Shown here piece after piece: positions 51,570 through 59,779 of a stretch of 64,000 nucleotides of DNA. The notes beneath the pieces are model-generated. The model was given only the letters and a program-made list of their open reading frames with translations, made no database searches and was not told the origin of the DNA. The stretch lies in contig NJBK01000006.1 in NCBI GenBank assembly GCA_005223035.1, positions 37,310-101,309 on the forward strand. Reading direction: 5' to 3'. How positions within the stretch are numbered: the first letter of the stretch is position 1; every line of letters begins with the position of its first letter. This DNA is from Chloroflexi bacterium B3_Chlor. Lineage in GTDB: Bacteria > Chloroflexota > Anaerolineae > UBA7937 > B3-Chlor. The position numbers and the translations under genes were made by a program.

Positions 51570-54020
51570 TTATCCATCCTCGATGACAACGCGGACCTTT
51601 CCTACACGAACCCTGTCCTCCTCGGAGCCTGCGAGGGGAACATAGGTCTGGGTACTCGGATTGTATAGACGAACCCAAATCCGGTGCCTGCCGATGGGGA
51701 CGGAGGGGTCTATGAACAGATCGAAGCGATCACGCACCACCTCCCCCTCCGTCCACTGGGTGGTGGGATAATAGGCGCCAACGGGTTCGCGAAGAAGTTC
51801 ATCCAAAACGTGTCCCTCATCGTCAGTCAGGAGCACGGAGACCAAGTAGTCCAGTCCCGGTTTTGCCAAGGCCTGCCAATAGAGGCTGATGTGGACGGCC
51901 TCACCTCGACCCACCTGTAGGGGTCTCAGATCGACGCCCAAGAGACTGAGCGTATCGTCGAAGTTCGCCTGGCGCAGCCGGGGGATGTCCAGCTCCTCGA
52001 TGGTGGGGGGAGTGATAGCCTTTGTGACCGAGAAACCCTCCGAAGTCACCACGCTATCAGGTAGGGGAACGCCCTCAGCCGTCGGTACTAGGCGGGCCTC
52101 AGTCACCTGATCGTACATCCCCATCTTCACCTGATACTCTAGCGGTGGCGCGTCCGGAGGAATGGTTAGATGAAATGCCTGAACCACCAGGTCTCCCTGT
52201 ATCCAGCTGGAAACTGGGTAGCCCAGAGTATCCGCCTGAGCCCAGACGTAGCCTCGCAGATCCACTAGGTGGGCAAAGAAGGCATAGAGAAGGTCTGGCC
52301 TAATGGGCTGAGAGACGCGCCAGTAGAGGAACAAGGGCAGATCATTCCCTGCTTGAACAACTTCAGGCAATTCATAGCCCACCAACTCCACACGATCTTC
52401 GAGGCTCACTGAGAGCGGATATCGAGCTTGGGAATTGCGCAGATCGGCCACCTTCGCTTGCCCCACTCGATAAGCAACGAAGGCTGGCTCGCCCCGGGGA
52501 TCCAGACTGATCTCCGCAAGTGGCACGTCTGCGAGAAAACGCTCCATGAATTCCTCCCGCAGGGGAGCGGTGCCTGGAAAAACATACAGCACGTCTGGAA
52601 GGTGCGAAGGTTCGGGGAAGACCAACGCCTGTCGACCATCAAACCATCTAATTTGGCGTTTCTCTCCAAGCATGAAGTTCAACACCTGCTGGTCGAGGTC
52701 CGCGGCGAAGGCGGCGGAGAGGCAGATCTGTGCGTCGCCCACAGATTCATCCAAGAATCTGGCCACGGCGCTCAGGTCCGCCCGGTAGATGTCCCGCACC
52801 TCGTTGTTTTGAGCCCAGATCGTGAAATAGTCCCGGTAGGCGGAGACAGCGATGAAGGCAAATAGCAGTGCCAGGGCCGCCACGAGAGCTCTCCTGCCCA
52901 GCGAGCCGAACCTGCCAGCCACCCAATCCCAAGAAAGATCTATGGTGAGTGCAGGCATGGCGTATATGGGGGTCAAAGAGCCGATGGCCCTCAGAGTTGA
53001 CGGGCTGTTGCGTGTGATGGCGGCGGGAATGACGTTGACTCCTACCCACAGAAGCAAGAATGCGTATTCAGGCCTGCGGAGCCTGCCAAGGCAGATGACC
53101 AGCCCTCCGCAAAACAGCAGAAAGGTGAGGGGATCGAAGATCGGCCTGCCGGCCAGATTGTACCGCCACTCCGGGTCCCCTCGCAGGAAGAACATTCCCA
53201 TCACATTCAATACATCCGTTAGTATGGGGCCCGGCTCGCCAGCGAACAGGAGGTTGATATGATCGCTCAAGTCGCGCCCCCGCGCTGTGGAGGCTACGGG
53301 ATGGGTGTAGATATGATACCCCATGGGCGCGAAGATGATGAGAGCGATGGTGAGGGCAAGGAGGATTCCGCGCCACCGTTGGAGAAGCAGCGCCCGTTGA
53401 AAAGGAAGTAGGTAGAGCAGGATGAAGAGGATGATGGTCACCGGAACCAGGAACCCAGAGGTATATGTGTAGAAGCTTGCTCCCAGGAAGACGCCAGTCA
53501 CAGCAAACCACATGATCTCGCCCCGCTTCAAGCCCCGCCAGAAGAGGTAGAAGCTGACCTCCGCCATGAGCAGGAGAGTGATGGGGCGCAGGGCAACCCG
53601 GCTATCGAAGACATGCCAGAACGAGATGGCCACGGAGGCTGTAGTAAACAGAGCTACACGGCGTCCCAAGAGTTCTCTGATCACGGAATAGCTGAGAGCA
53701 ATACTGAAGACACCGCAGACCAAAGAAACAAAACGCAGAGCGAAGAAGTTATGCCCGAAGATGGAGATGGACAGGGCGGCAAGGTAGGGGAAGAGAGCCT
53801 CCTCACCGCCATTGGGATCGAAAAAGACCGGCCATCCCCCATCCAAGACGTCAAGGGCAAAATTAGCCTTGAAAATCTCATCGTGTTGCAGCCCAGGGGG
53901 AGCAGCCTCGAACAGATGAGTTCTGAAGAAGGTGGCTACCAGCAGGATGACGACCAGGATTGTGATCTCCCACGTGAGGGGAGACCCAGGGGCTACCGGG
54001 AGACCCCTGATTCGCTTCAA
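51570..54020 (-). CDS. GT39-type membrane glycosyltransferase with two C-terminal beta domains
   Basis: 816 residues from TTG 54020 with AGGAGGAA 6 bases upstream. The acidic motif is GLQHDEIF at 43-50, followed by EEALFPYLAA, SVAISFWHVFDSRVALRP and about ten membrane segments. The soluble part has two copies of the shared domain (VELVGYELPE..LFLYWRVS and LSLLGVDLRP..ISLYWQAL). Probably a sugar transferase with polyprenyl donor; acceptor unknown. Its promoter is at 54059-54087. Confidence 0.87.
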   Translation of the reverse strand: MKRIRGLPVAPGSPLTWEITILVVILLVATFFRTHLFEAAPPGLQHDEIFKANFALDVLDGGWPVFFDPNGGEEALFPYLAALSISIFGHNFFALRFVSLVCGVFSIALSYSVIRELLGRRVALFTTASVAISFWHVFDSRVALRPITLLLMAEVSFYLFWRGLKRGEIMWFAVTGVFLGASFYTYTSGFLVPVTIILFILLYLLPFQRALLLQRWRGILLALTIALIIFAPMGYHIYTHPVASTARGRDLSDHINLLFAGEPGPILTDVLNVMGMFFLRGDPEWRYNLAGRPIFDPLTFLLFCGGLVICLGRLRRPEYAFLLLWVGVNVIPAAITRNSPSTLRAIGSLTPIYAMPALTIDLSWDWVAGRFGSLGRRALVAALALLFAFIAVSAYRDYFTIWAQNNEVRDIYRADLSAVARFLDESVGDAQICLSAAFAADLDQQVLNFMLGEKRQIRWFDGRQALVFPEPSHLPDVLYVFPGTAPLREEFMERFLADVPLAEISLDPRGEPAFVAYRVGQAKVADLRNSQARYPLSVSLEDRVELVGYELPEVVQAGNDLPLFLYWRVSQPIRPDLLYAFFAHLVDLRGYVWAQADTLGYPVSSWIQGDLVVQAFHLTIPPDAPPLEYQVKMGMYDQVTEARLVPTAEGVPLPDSVVTSEGFSVTKAITPPTIEELDIPRLRQANFDDTLSLLGVDLRPLQVGRGEAVHISLYWQALAKPGLDYLVSVLLTDDEGHVLDELLREPVGAYYPTTQWTEGEVVRDRFDLFIDPSVPIGRHRIWVRLYNPSTQTYVPLAGSEEDRVRVGKVRVVIEDG

Positions 54021-54058
54021 GATGCTTCCTCCTCGACTCCCATGGACTAGCCAAAGTG

Positions 54059-54087
54059 ATTATAGCAGTCTGACATGGGTGGCGCAA
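54059..54087 (-). promoter_or_regulatory. sigma70-type promoter of the 51570-54020 gene
   Basis: On the minus strand: TTGCGC, 17-base spacer, TATAAT, close to 40 bases upstream of the TTG start. Confidence 0.6.
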
Positions 54088-54222
54088 AACGACACGACCA
54101 TCGGCGGCCCCGGCAGGTGCCACGGACTGCGGCGTATGGGCGATGATTCCAAGAGAGGAGAACGAGGACCGTCATTGGTGCCTCAACCGTCTGAAGGTGA
54201 GGGCGACACGCCCGACCACACA

Positions 54223-57117
54223 TCAGGGGCTTACGTATATGGGAGTAGCCTCGAGGAGAATCCGGTCTCCCATCCCCGCGCCCTGGGCATCGAAGACGGA
54301 GAGGCGTATCATCGTCGCGAGGTCGTACATGCCTGTCTCGATGAGATATTCGCCAGGAGGAACCCCCTCCTGCACAAGAATCTCATACTCGTCGATCACG
54401 TACTCGCCCGCTATCCAACTGCTGGTCGGCAGGGAGCCGCCGCCGGGGGTCCCATCCATCTGGCCCCAGATATGGTTCTCCGTATCGATGAGGTGGTTGA
54501 AGACCGTGTAAGATGTGCCCATCTCGGACAGCGCTTGCCAATAGAGTGTCAGATGTAGACTGTCTCCAGCACTGACCTCCTGCCTGTCCAGATCGTACCC
54601 CAGAAACTGCACGACCTCGCCCAATCGCATTGACATCGTATGCCCGATGGATGGCGGCTGCTCGACCTCATGAGCTCGGGCGCGAACCTCTATCGTGCCC
54701 AAGACACAGCTGTCACCCCAGTCCAGACCCCACCTGCGGAGAGGGAGGAGTCCTCCGTCGGTAGGACGATACAGGCTGAGGCTGAGGTCGTATTTGCCGC
54801 TGGTCAGACCGGCGGGGAGCAGCAAACTCTGGAAACCACGAACCAGTTGTCCTCTTGCCCAGACGCTGGAGGGGTAGTCAGACTTAGCCAACGGTCCCTC
54901 AATCGCAGCCCGTGTCTGCCCCCCACTGTCGTGCAACCTGACAGAGGCGTAGTAGTCCTCCTCCAGGTCAGCCAGCGCCTGCCAGAAGAGAGTCATCTCT
55001 ACCGCATCACCGGTCTGGAAGGTCTCGCCCCCCAAGGAGTATCCCAGGAAACGGATTCCCGGAGCGAAGTCAGCCTGGCGAGGGTGCTGAATGAACAAAG
55101 CTTCCTTGGGCGGTGAAGAGCTTGGAGCAAGGACCTCTACGGTTCCCAGTGCAACCTCCACCCCTTGGGGTGATCCTTCCCGGTCCAGTATCTCCAACCA
55201 CCGCCCGTCCCTGAGGCGGTACAGACCCAACCGAAGCTCGTAGAAGCCCGGAGGCGTGCCGGCCGGGATCAGCAGCCCGTGATGATCAGACATCTCGCTG
55301 CCCACCGGTTGCTCATGGAAAGAACGGAGTCGTCCCACCGGCTCACTGTCCTGGCTCGCCCACACCTGTCCCTCCTCATCAGTGAGGCGCAGGGCAATCT
55401 GATACTTGCCATCCAACTCAGCGTCCACCCTCCATCGCAAGTCCATGAGCACAGCGCCCCAGGATGCCTCAACAGGTCCAGATGTCATACTATAGGCAAG
55501 CAGAGAAACCTTGTCACCAAAGTCAGCCTGCTCCCCCCTTGTGTCCAGTTCCTGCCCTCCAGCGTAGCAACTCAATCTTGTGCTGTCGGCGAACCACTGG
55601 CTGAGGATGGGATAGTACCTCTGGGAGAGGTAGCCTTCGGCATCGCTTTCGAGGATCCTGCCCAAAGCTTGGTGGGCGGGAAACCACAAGAAGCGGTGCT
55701 CAAGCAAGAGACCGTCCAGATCCCGAGCCATGAGTGCGGGATCAGCGGCCCACTCTTCACTCGTGACGTCGGTTGGCTCTTTCGGAGTGAGATACAGTTG
55801 AGGAAGTTGGCCATCATAGTAGGCGTGAAAATAGCCAATCTGCCAGGGATGAACGGCTACGATCACATCGTCGGTCCGAGCCAGGGCCTGCACTGTCTCA
55901 ATCAGAGGACGGTAATCGTCCCCAGCGTAGCGCTCAACGCTGTAGAAATCAACGAGAGAGGGAGCGCTGACCACAAGCAAGAATAGACAGATCGGCCACC
56001 ATAGATGAAGTCGTCGCCAAAGCCACGTCAATCCCAGAGCTACCAGGAGGTAGAAGGCCGGAGCCGAGAGGAGAAACAGGCGCTCAATCCCCGGCGAGGT
56101 GAAAGGATAGCGGAGATTCACCAGATAGCCCAGAGAAAGGGGCAGCAATAGATAGGTGAGAGTGAAGGCAACGGCACGGGTGGGACGCCAGATGCCGAAG
56201 TAGTGCTGTGCACCGTACCTGAGGTAGCCAACGATACCCACTACAATCAGGGCGACAAAGACGATCGCTATCCACGACAGAAAAGCCCTGGCCTCGCTCA
56301 AATGCCCCGTGGAGAAGGCGAGCAAATGCTCCTGGAAATAGGTGTGTAGACCAACGGGTAGATCCCCCTCCTTCACCATCTTGGTGCTGACGTACATTAC
56401 CAGCTTGCCGCCGGAGTACAGGACCCAAGGTAGATAGGCCAGCACAAGTGCGAATTGCGCTCCCACCCATCTGACCAGAAAACCACTGTCCCGCCTGAGA
56501 CCTGCCAGGACGAACACGGTTTGCGAAACAGGGATGAAGACGGCGTAGTACTGGGTGTACATAGCCAAGGAGGTGATCACAATGTAGAGCAACCATTGGA
56601 CTGGGGACGCGGCCCCTTCCCTCTCCAGCAAGGATAGAAAGAGGTAGATTGAGGCAAGCACGAGGAAGGCGACAAGGGCGTACATCCGGGCTTCCTGAGA
56701 GTAGTAGATATGAAAAGGGGCCAGCGCCATAACCAGGGAAGCCATGATGCCCACCCGCACGTCGAACAGGCGGCGACCGATGAGAAAGATCAAAGGGACG
56801 GACAAGGTACCGGCCAGGACAGAGAAGTGGCGAACCGCTGCGGCGCTGGAGCCGATGATGAGGATCCACAAGCGGAGAATCAAATAGTAGAGAGGAGGGT
56901 GGATATCAATAGCGGTCCGGGCGATCATCGTGGGAACGTCTGCGGTGGCGAAATACACGCTCCAGCCCTCATCCCACCAGAGAGGCTGGAAATCTATCCT
57001 GAGCGTGCGCAGAATGAAGGCCAGAAACGTAAGCGCCAATAGCCCGATGAAGATCCTTATGTTCGACGACCCGCGGTACGAAGCCTCTGCGCAGCCTAAC
57101 GACTTCACTGCTGACAT
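54223..57117 (-). CDS. GT39-type membrane glycosyltransferase with three C-terminal beta domains
   Basis: 964 residues from ATG 57117, since the promoter -10 (57134-57139) lies downstream of the track start at 57156. The acidic motif is PLWWDEGWS near 45-53, followed by DIHPPLYYL, YSQEARMYALV and about eleven membrane segments to roughly residue 420. The last 430 residues hold three copies of the shared domain (VSLLAYSMTS, IRFLGYSLGG, VQFLGYDLDR; LTLYWQAL in the last). Closest in plan to the 31305-34373 protein. Confidence 0.88.
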   Translation of the reverse strand: MSAVKSLGCAEASYRGSSNIRIFIGLLALTFLAFILRTLRIDFQPLWWDEGWSVYFATADVPTMIARTAIDIHPPLYYLILRLWILIIGSSAAAVRHFSVLAGTLSVPLIFLIGRRLFDVRVGIMASLVMALAPFHIYYSQEARMYALVAFLVLASIYLFLSLLEREGAASPVQWLLYIVITSLAMYTQYYAVFIPVSQTVFVLAGLRRDSGFLVRWVGAQFALVLAYLPWVLYSGGKLVMYVSTKMVKEGDLPVGLHTYFQEHLLAFSTGHLSEARAFLSWIAIVFVALIVVGIVGYLRYGAQHYFGIWRPTRAVAFTLTYLLLPLSLGYLVNLRYPFTSPGIERLFLLSAPAFYLLVALGLTWLWRRLHLWWPICLFLLVVSAPSLVDFYSVERYAGDDYRPLIETVQALARTDDVIVAVHPWQIGYFHAYYDGQLPQLYLTPKEPTDVTSEEWAADPALMARDLDGLLLEHRFLWFPAHQALGRILESDAEGYLSQRYYPILSQWFADSTRLSCYAGGQELDTRGEQADFGDKVSLLAYSMTSGPVEASWGAVLMDLRWRVDAELDGKYQIALRLTDEEGQVWASQDSEPVGRLRSFHEQPVGSEMSDHHGLLIPAGTPPGFYELRLGLYRLRDGRWLEILDREGSPQGVEVALGTVEVLAPSSSPPKEALFIQHPRQADFAPGIRFLGYSLGGETFQTGDAVEMTLFWQALADLEEDYYASVRLHDSGGQTRAAIEGPLAKSDYPSSVWARGQLVRGFQSLLLPAGLTSGKYDLSLSLYRPTDGGLLPLRRWGLDWGDSCVLGTIEVRARAHEVEQPPSIGHTMSMRLGEVVQFLGYDLDRQEVSAGDSLHLTLYWQALSEMGTSYTVFNHLIDTENHIWGQMDGTPGGGSLPTSSWIAGEYVIDEYEILVQEGVPPGEYLIETGMYDLATMIRLSVFDAQGAGMGDRILLEATPIYVSP

Positions 57118-57133
57118 CTTCAAACCTTCGAGT

Positions 57134-57142
57134 ATTATATCA
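57134..57142 (-). promoter_or_regulatory. extended -10 promoter of the 54223 gene
   Basis: TGATATAAT on the minus strand (TGN plus a perfect -10); no good -35. The leader would be only about 10-12 bases. Confidence 0.5.
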
Positions 57143-57210
57143 TATGCAGTGGGCAAAACACACCGAGCCCCCTCTCATGGACCATCATTGTCACCGCCTG
57201 TCCGTCCGAC

Positions 57211-57239
57211 TTGAGTCTTGAGCCCTTTTGAGGTAGAAT
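57211..57239 (+). promoter_or_regulatory. sigma70-type promoter of rplI
   Basis: TTGAGT, 17-base spacer, TAGAAT, 33 bases before ATG 57273. Confidence 0.65.
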
Positions 57240-57272
57240 TCCATCGGACGATGGGAGACTGAGGTGATGGTC

Positions 57273-57749
57273 ATGGAAGTAATCCTGCTGAAGGATGTGG
57301 AGAGAGTAGGACGGGCTGGGGAAGTTCGTGACGTTGCGCCAGGCTACGCGCGCAACTATCTCATTCCTCAAGGCCTGGCCACCTTGGCAACAACAGGGGC
57401 GTTGAAACAAGTGGAGCTACAGCGTCAGGCCGGAGCAAGGCGGGAACGTGAACTTGAGGACGAGGCGAGGAAATTCGCCGCAGAGCTTGAAGGGGTTACT
57501 CTGACCCTTCCCGCCAAGACCGGCGAGAAAGATCGTCTGTACGGCTCAATCACGAGCGGGGACATCGCAGATGCCCTGGAAAGGGAGATCGGAAGAAGCG
57601 TTGACCGGCGCAAGCTAGATTTGGAGGAGCCAATTCGAGAGCTAGGTACCTACTCAGTCCCGTTCAAACTACTGGCAGACTTGGCGCCCACCATAACAGT
57701 TGACGTGGTGAGGCAAGAAGACCTTGGCGATGAAAGGGAGGGCGGATAG
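57273..57749 (+). CDS. rplI: 50S ribosomal protein L9
   Basis: 158 residues from ATG 57273 (GAGGTG upstream, better than the earlier GTG/ATG of the track). MEVILLKDVERVGRAGEVRDVAPGYARNYLIPQGLA is partly the L9 signature, then the long helix and the C-terminal domain (LYGSITSGDIADAL). L9 binds 23S rRNA. dnaB, often downstream, is replaced here by a small Cys-rich protein gene 2 bases on. Confidence 0.96.
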   Translation: MEVILLKDVERVGRAGEVRDVAPGYARNYLIPQGLATLATTGALKQVELQRQAGARRERELEDEARKFAAELEGVTLTLPAKTGEKDRLYGSITSGDIADALEREIGRSVDRRKLDLEEPIRELGTYSVPFKLLADLAPTITVDVVRQEDLGDEREGG

Positions 57750-57751
57750 CG

Positions 57752-58114
57752 ATGAGCAGAATCGACAAGGACTCGCCCGAATATGATCTCGTGAGGCAAC
57801 TGTTGGAGAACATAAGATGCGTCGTGTGCTCAAGGGAGTATAGCGAGAGCGACGTTGCCATCATGGGGCAGCAGGAGGATGTGTGGATACTGATGGTTTC
57901 TTGCCGTCACTGTGCCACGCAGGGAATCATCCTGGCCATGGTCAAGGAAGATGAGCAGCTGGAGGTGCTCACCGACCTGACACCTGAGGAACTGGAGCGC
58001 GTGAAGGAGCTTCCTGCGGTGAGCACCGACGATGTCTTGGACGTGTATCGTTTTGTGCGCGATTTTGACGGCGACTTTCGCGAGCTCTTCAAGGAGGACT
58101 TGAACGGGACCTGA
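57752..58114 (+). CDS. small cysteine-rich protein encoded with L9
   Basis: 120 residues, family not recognised. IRCVVCSREYSESDV and VSCRHCATQGIIL give two CxxC pairs, likely one zinc site; the rest is helical (LTPEELERVKELPAVSTDD). It starts 2 bases after rplI and ends before a terminator at 58153, so it is a two-gene operon. A role tied to translation is only an inference from position. Confidence 0.7.
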   Translation: MSRIDKDSPEYDLVRQLLENIRCVVCSREYSESDVAIMGQQEDVWILMVSCRHCATQGIILAMVKEDEQLEVLTDLTPEELERVKELPAVSTDDVLDVYRFVRDFDGDFRELFKEDLNGT

Positions 58115-58152
58115 ACTCGTAGGCCAGGAAGACCTCAAAAGGAGCCAATCAT

Positions 58153-58188
58153 AAGGAGCCGTTGCCCCGCAGTCAGCGGCTCCTTTCG
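58153..58188 (+). terminator. rho-independent terminator of the rplI operon
   Basis: AAGGAGCCG ... CGGCTCCTT (9-bp stem, 15-base loop) followed by TCG; a short U run inside CCTTTCG. Confidence 0.6.
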
Positions 58189-58204
58189 TTAGCGCACATG
58201 GAGC

Positions 58205-58327
58205 TTACCGCTCGCCCGTCAGTAGTCGCTGTACCGGTGGGAGCAGCAGGCCTAAGCAGCCCAGAGCCGCAACGATGAGCAACAGCACAATCGCCAGGAT
58301 CCACGTTGGGGTTTCAATTGACTTCAT
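58205..58327 (-). CDS. tiny single-pass membrane protein
   Basis: 40 residues, too short for the ORF track: MKSIETPTWILAIVLLLIVA, then ALGCLGLLLPPVQRLLTGER. One clear transmembrane helix. A degenerate copy (KSIEAATWTLAILALLIVAA) is found at 58606-58830, so the peptide has been duplicated and therefore probably was a real gene. No good SD is seen. Function unknown. Confidence 0.45.
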   Translation of the reverse strand: MKSIETPTWILAIVLLLIVAALGCLGLLLPPVQRLLTGER

Positions 58328-58346
58328 GGGCTCACCCCGCTATAAT
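58318..58346 (+). promoter_or_regulatory. sigma70-type promoter A
   Basis: TTGACT, 17-base spacer, TATAAT, starting transcription just before the tRNA-like element. Confidence 0.65.
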
Positions 58347-58357
58347 CAGCCATGGGT

Positions 58358-58425
58358 GGGGGTGCGCTGGGGCGGCTCGTCGACTCCAAATTGACAGGGC
58401 GCGGGTTCGATTCCCGTCACCTCCA
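58358..58425 (+). tRNA. tRNA-Trp(CCA)-like element without a canonical D-arm, perhaps degenerate
   Basis: Acceptor GGGGGTG/CACCTCC (7 bp with one G-T; extends to 10 bp as GGTGGGGGTG/CACCTCCACC), anticodon arm GTCGA-CTCCAAA-TTGAC (anticodon CCA, T33, A37), 5-base variable loop, T-arm GCGGG-TTCGATT-CCCGT with perfect TTCGA. Between acceptor and anticodon arm only 14 bases are left (CGCTGGGGCGGCTC), too few for a normal D-arm. It may be a decayed tRNA, a tmRNA-end-like remnant or an att-like site. The spurious antisense ORF ...GIEPAPC is typical of tRNA 3' ends. Confidence 0.4.
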
Positions 58426-58454
58426 CCTCCCTATTCCCCCGGTTTCGTGGATAC

Positions 58455-58483
58455 TTGACAAATTCCCTAAAATGGGATATACT
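58455..58483 (+). promoter_or_regulatory. near-consensus promoter of the candidate small RNA
   Basis: TTGACA, 17-base spacer, TATACT. Confidence 0.65.
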
Positions 58484-58489
58484 GGTATT

Positions 58490-58595
58490 GGAGTCGACGA
58501 GCATGAGTCGCGCTCTGGGGAAAGTTGAGGAGGAGAGATGGGATCGCCCTGACCCTCCAGCCACGCACCGCAAGGTGGGTGGCCTTTCCTTTTTT
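58490..58595 (+). ncRNA. candidate small RNA, about 105 nt
   Basis: It lies between a near-consensus promoter and a rho-independent terminator, with no ORF longer than a 4-codon one (ATG 58538, MGSP, SD GGAGGAGAG). The first bases (TTGGAGTCGACGAGC, 58488-58502) are the exact complement of GCTCGTCGACTCCAA in the tRNA-like element (58375-58389) and in the leader of the lipoprotein gene (58877-58891). I do not recognise a known RNA family. Whether it is expressed is unknown. Confidence 0.45.
58560..58595 (+). terminator. rho-independent terminator of the candidate small RNA
   Basis: GCCACGCACC-GCAA-GGTGGGTGGC: a 10-bp stem with one mismatch and a GNRA tetraloop, followed by CTTTCCTTTTTT. Confidence 0.7.
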
Positions 58596-58605
58596 GGCCC
58601 CCATC

Positions 58606-58830
58606 TCACGTGTGGCCCCCCGGATACCCCTGCAATACCACGGCCCAGCCTCCTACGGTCGTCTTGGAGGTCCGCTCCACTCCGCTGCCCTCCCAATCCC
58701 CCTCCCCCATACCTCTGGAATTTCGCGGTTCCCCATCCTGAAACAGTAACCAGCCGAGAGGAGCCACCGCTGCCACGATCAAGAGAGCCAGTATCGCCAG
58801 CGTCCAGGTTGCAGCTTCAATTGACTTCGC
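58606..58830 (-). pseudogene. degenerate copy of the tiny membrane protein
   Basis: From 58827 the frame reads KSIEAATWTLAILALLIVAA, then VAPLGWLLFQDGEPRN. It aligns over the full helix with the 58205-58327 peptide. The start Met is GCG here. The frame stays open to a stop at 58606 but the added tail has no recognisable features. The track ORF that starts at 58911 would run through the promoter and leader of the lipoprotein gene. Confidence 0.5.
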
Positions 58831-58849
58831 CCGACAACCACAGTATAAT
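58821..58849 (+). promoter_or_regulatory. sigma70-type promoter B, upstream of the two-repeat lipoprotein gene
   Basis: TTGACT, 17-base spacer, TATAAT. The leader (about 70 bases) holds the hairpin GTCGAC-TCCAA-GTCGAC and an AAAGGAGG SD. Confidence 0.7.
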
Positions 58850-58925
58850 AGTAGGTGGTGCCGTTGCGCTGGCTGGGCTCGTCGACTCCAAGTCGACGGG
58901 GCATGAAGCAAAGGAGGAGTGAAGG

Positions 58926-59690
58926 ATGAAGACCCTGACCGTGGCAGGGCTCAGCCTGTTGCTACTCGCGCTGTTCTTCCAATGCTGCCCGTCATCTACC
59001 ACGGAGGGACCTGCGGCGCCCCCACCGGCAGAAGAGATCCCAACCGCACCGGCCGAGCCACCTACCGCGACACCGCCACCGATGCCCACTCATACACCGC
59101 TGCCCATCCCTACTAGCACACCTGAGCCCCCGCCCCCTGAGCCTCAGCGGTTGACGGGGCACGGCCAGCAAGCCTCACCCTTGTTTCCGCTGCTTCCTGG
59201 CCTGGCCGTGTTCCGAATGACACATGATGGAGCCCACAACTTCGCGATAACACTGCTGGACAACCAGGGCGAGTGGGTTGAGCTACTTGTGAACATGATA
59301 GGACCGTTCAATGGCGCCAAGGCAGTGGGCGTAGAGCAAGAAGGCAACTACATAATGGACATTTCAGCGGATGGCAGCTGGACCGTCCTAGTAGAACAGC
59401 CCCGCCCTCCCTCAGACACCCCCAGTCCACCACAGACTTTTGCAGGATCCGGGCAGCAGGTATCTCCGTTCATCATGCTCTCCGAAGGATTGGCTCGCTT
59501 TCAGATGACCCACGACGGGGCGCACAACTTCGCCATAGTACTGCTGGATAGTCGGGGCAACTGGGTCGATCTATTGGTTAACGAGATCGGTCCGTTCGAT
59601 GGTAGCAAGGCAGTCGGGATCCGACAATCTGGGGCCTACCTTCTTGACATCGCGGCCGACGGCAACTGGACACTCACGATAGAGCAATAG
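58926..59690 (+). CDS. lipoprotein with Pro-Thr linker and two tandem beta domains
   Basis: 254 residues. Signal peptide MKTLTVAGLSLLLLALFFQC with lipobox FFQC, a long P/T/A linker (about 30-75), then two copies of an 80-residue unit: QQASPLFPLLPGLAVFRMTH and QQVSPFIMLSEGLARFQMTH, both followed by DGAHNFAIxLLD and GPFxGxKAVG, ending in WTxxIEQ. I do not recognise the unit; it may bind a ligand at the cell surface. Strong SD AAAGGAGG; leader under promoter B with the 15-base target of the small RNA. Confidence 0.85.
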   Translation: MKTLTVAGLSLLLLALFFQCCPSSTTEGPAAPPPAEEIPTAPAEPPTATPPPMPTHTPLPIPTSTPEPPPPEPQRLTGHGQQASPLFPLLPGLAVFRMTHDGAHNFAITLLDNQGEWVELLVNMIGPFNGAKAVGVEQEGNYIMDISADGSWTVLVEQPRPPSDTPSPPQTFAGSGQQVSPFIMLSEGLARFQMTHDGAHNFAIVLLDSRGNWVDLLVNEIGPFDGSKAVGIRQSGAYLLDIAADGNWTLTIEQ

Positions 59691-59779
59691 CCCTACCGCG
59701 CGCTCGGTAGCCAGTCTTCGGGGGCCTCCGGTCCATCGATTCGGCTCAGTTATGCTGTGAACGGCGAAGGGGGAATAGT

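Noticed and set aside
58350-58430. Complete tmRNA gene
   Set aside because: The 3' end resembles tmRNA or tRNA ends, but only about 70 bases separate the two pairing arms; no tag-coding region or pseudoknots fit in this space.
58346-58696. 116-residue minus ORF ending ...VEVTGIEPAPCQFGVDEPPQ
   Set aside because: This peptide pattern is a known artefact of reading antisense through tRNA-like 3' ends; it crosses a promoter, a terminator and the small RNA.
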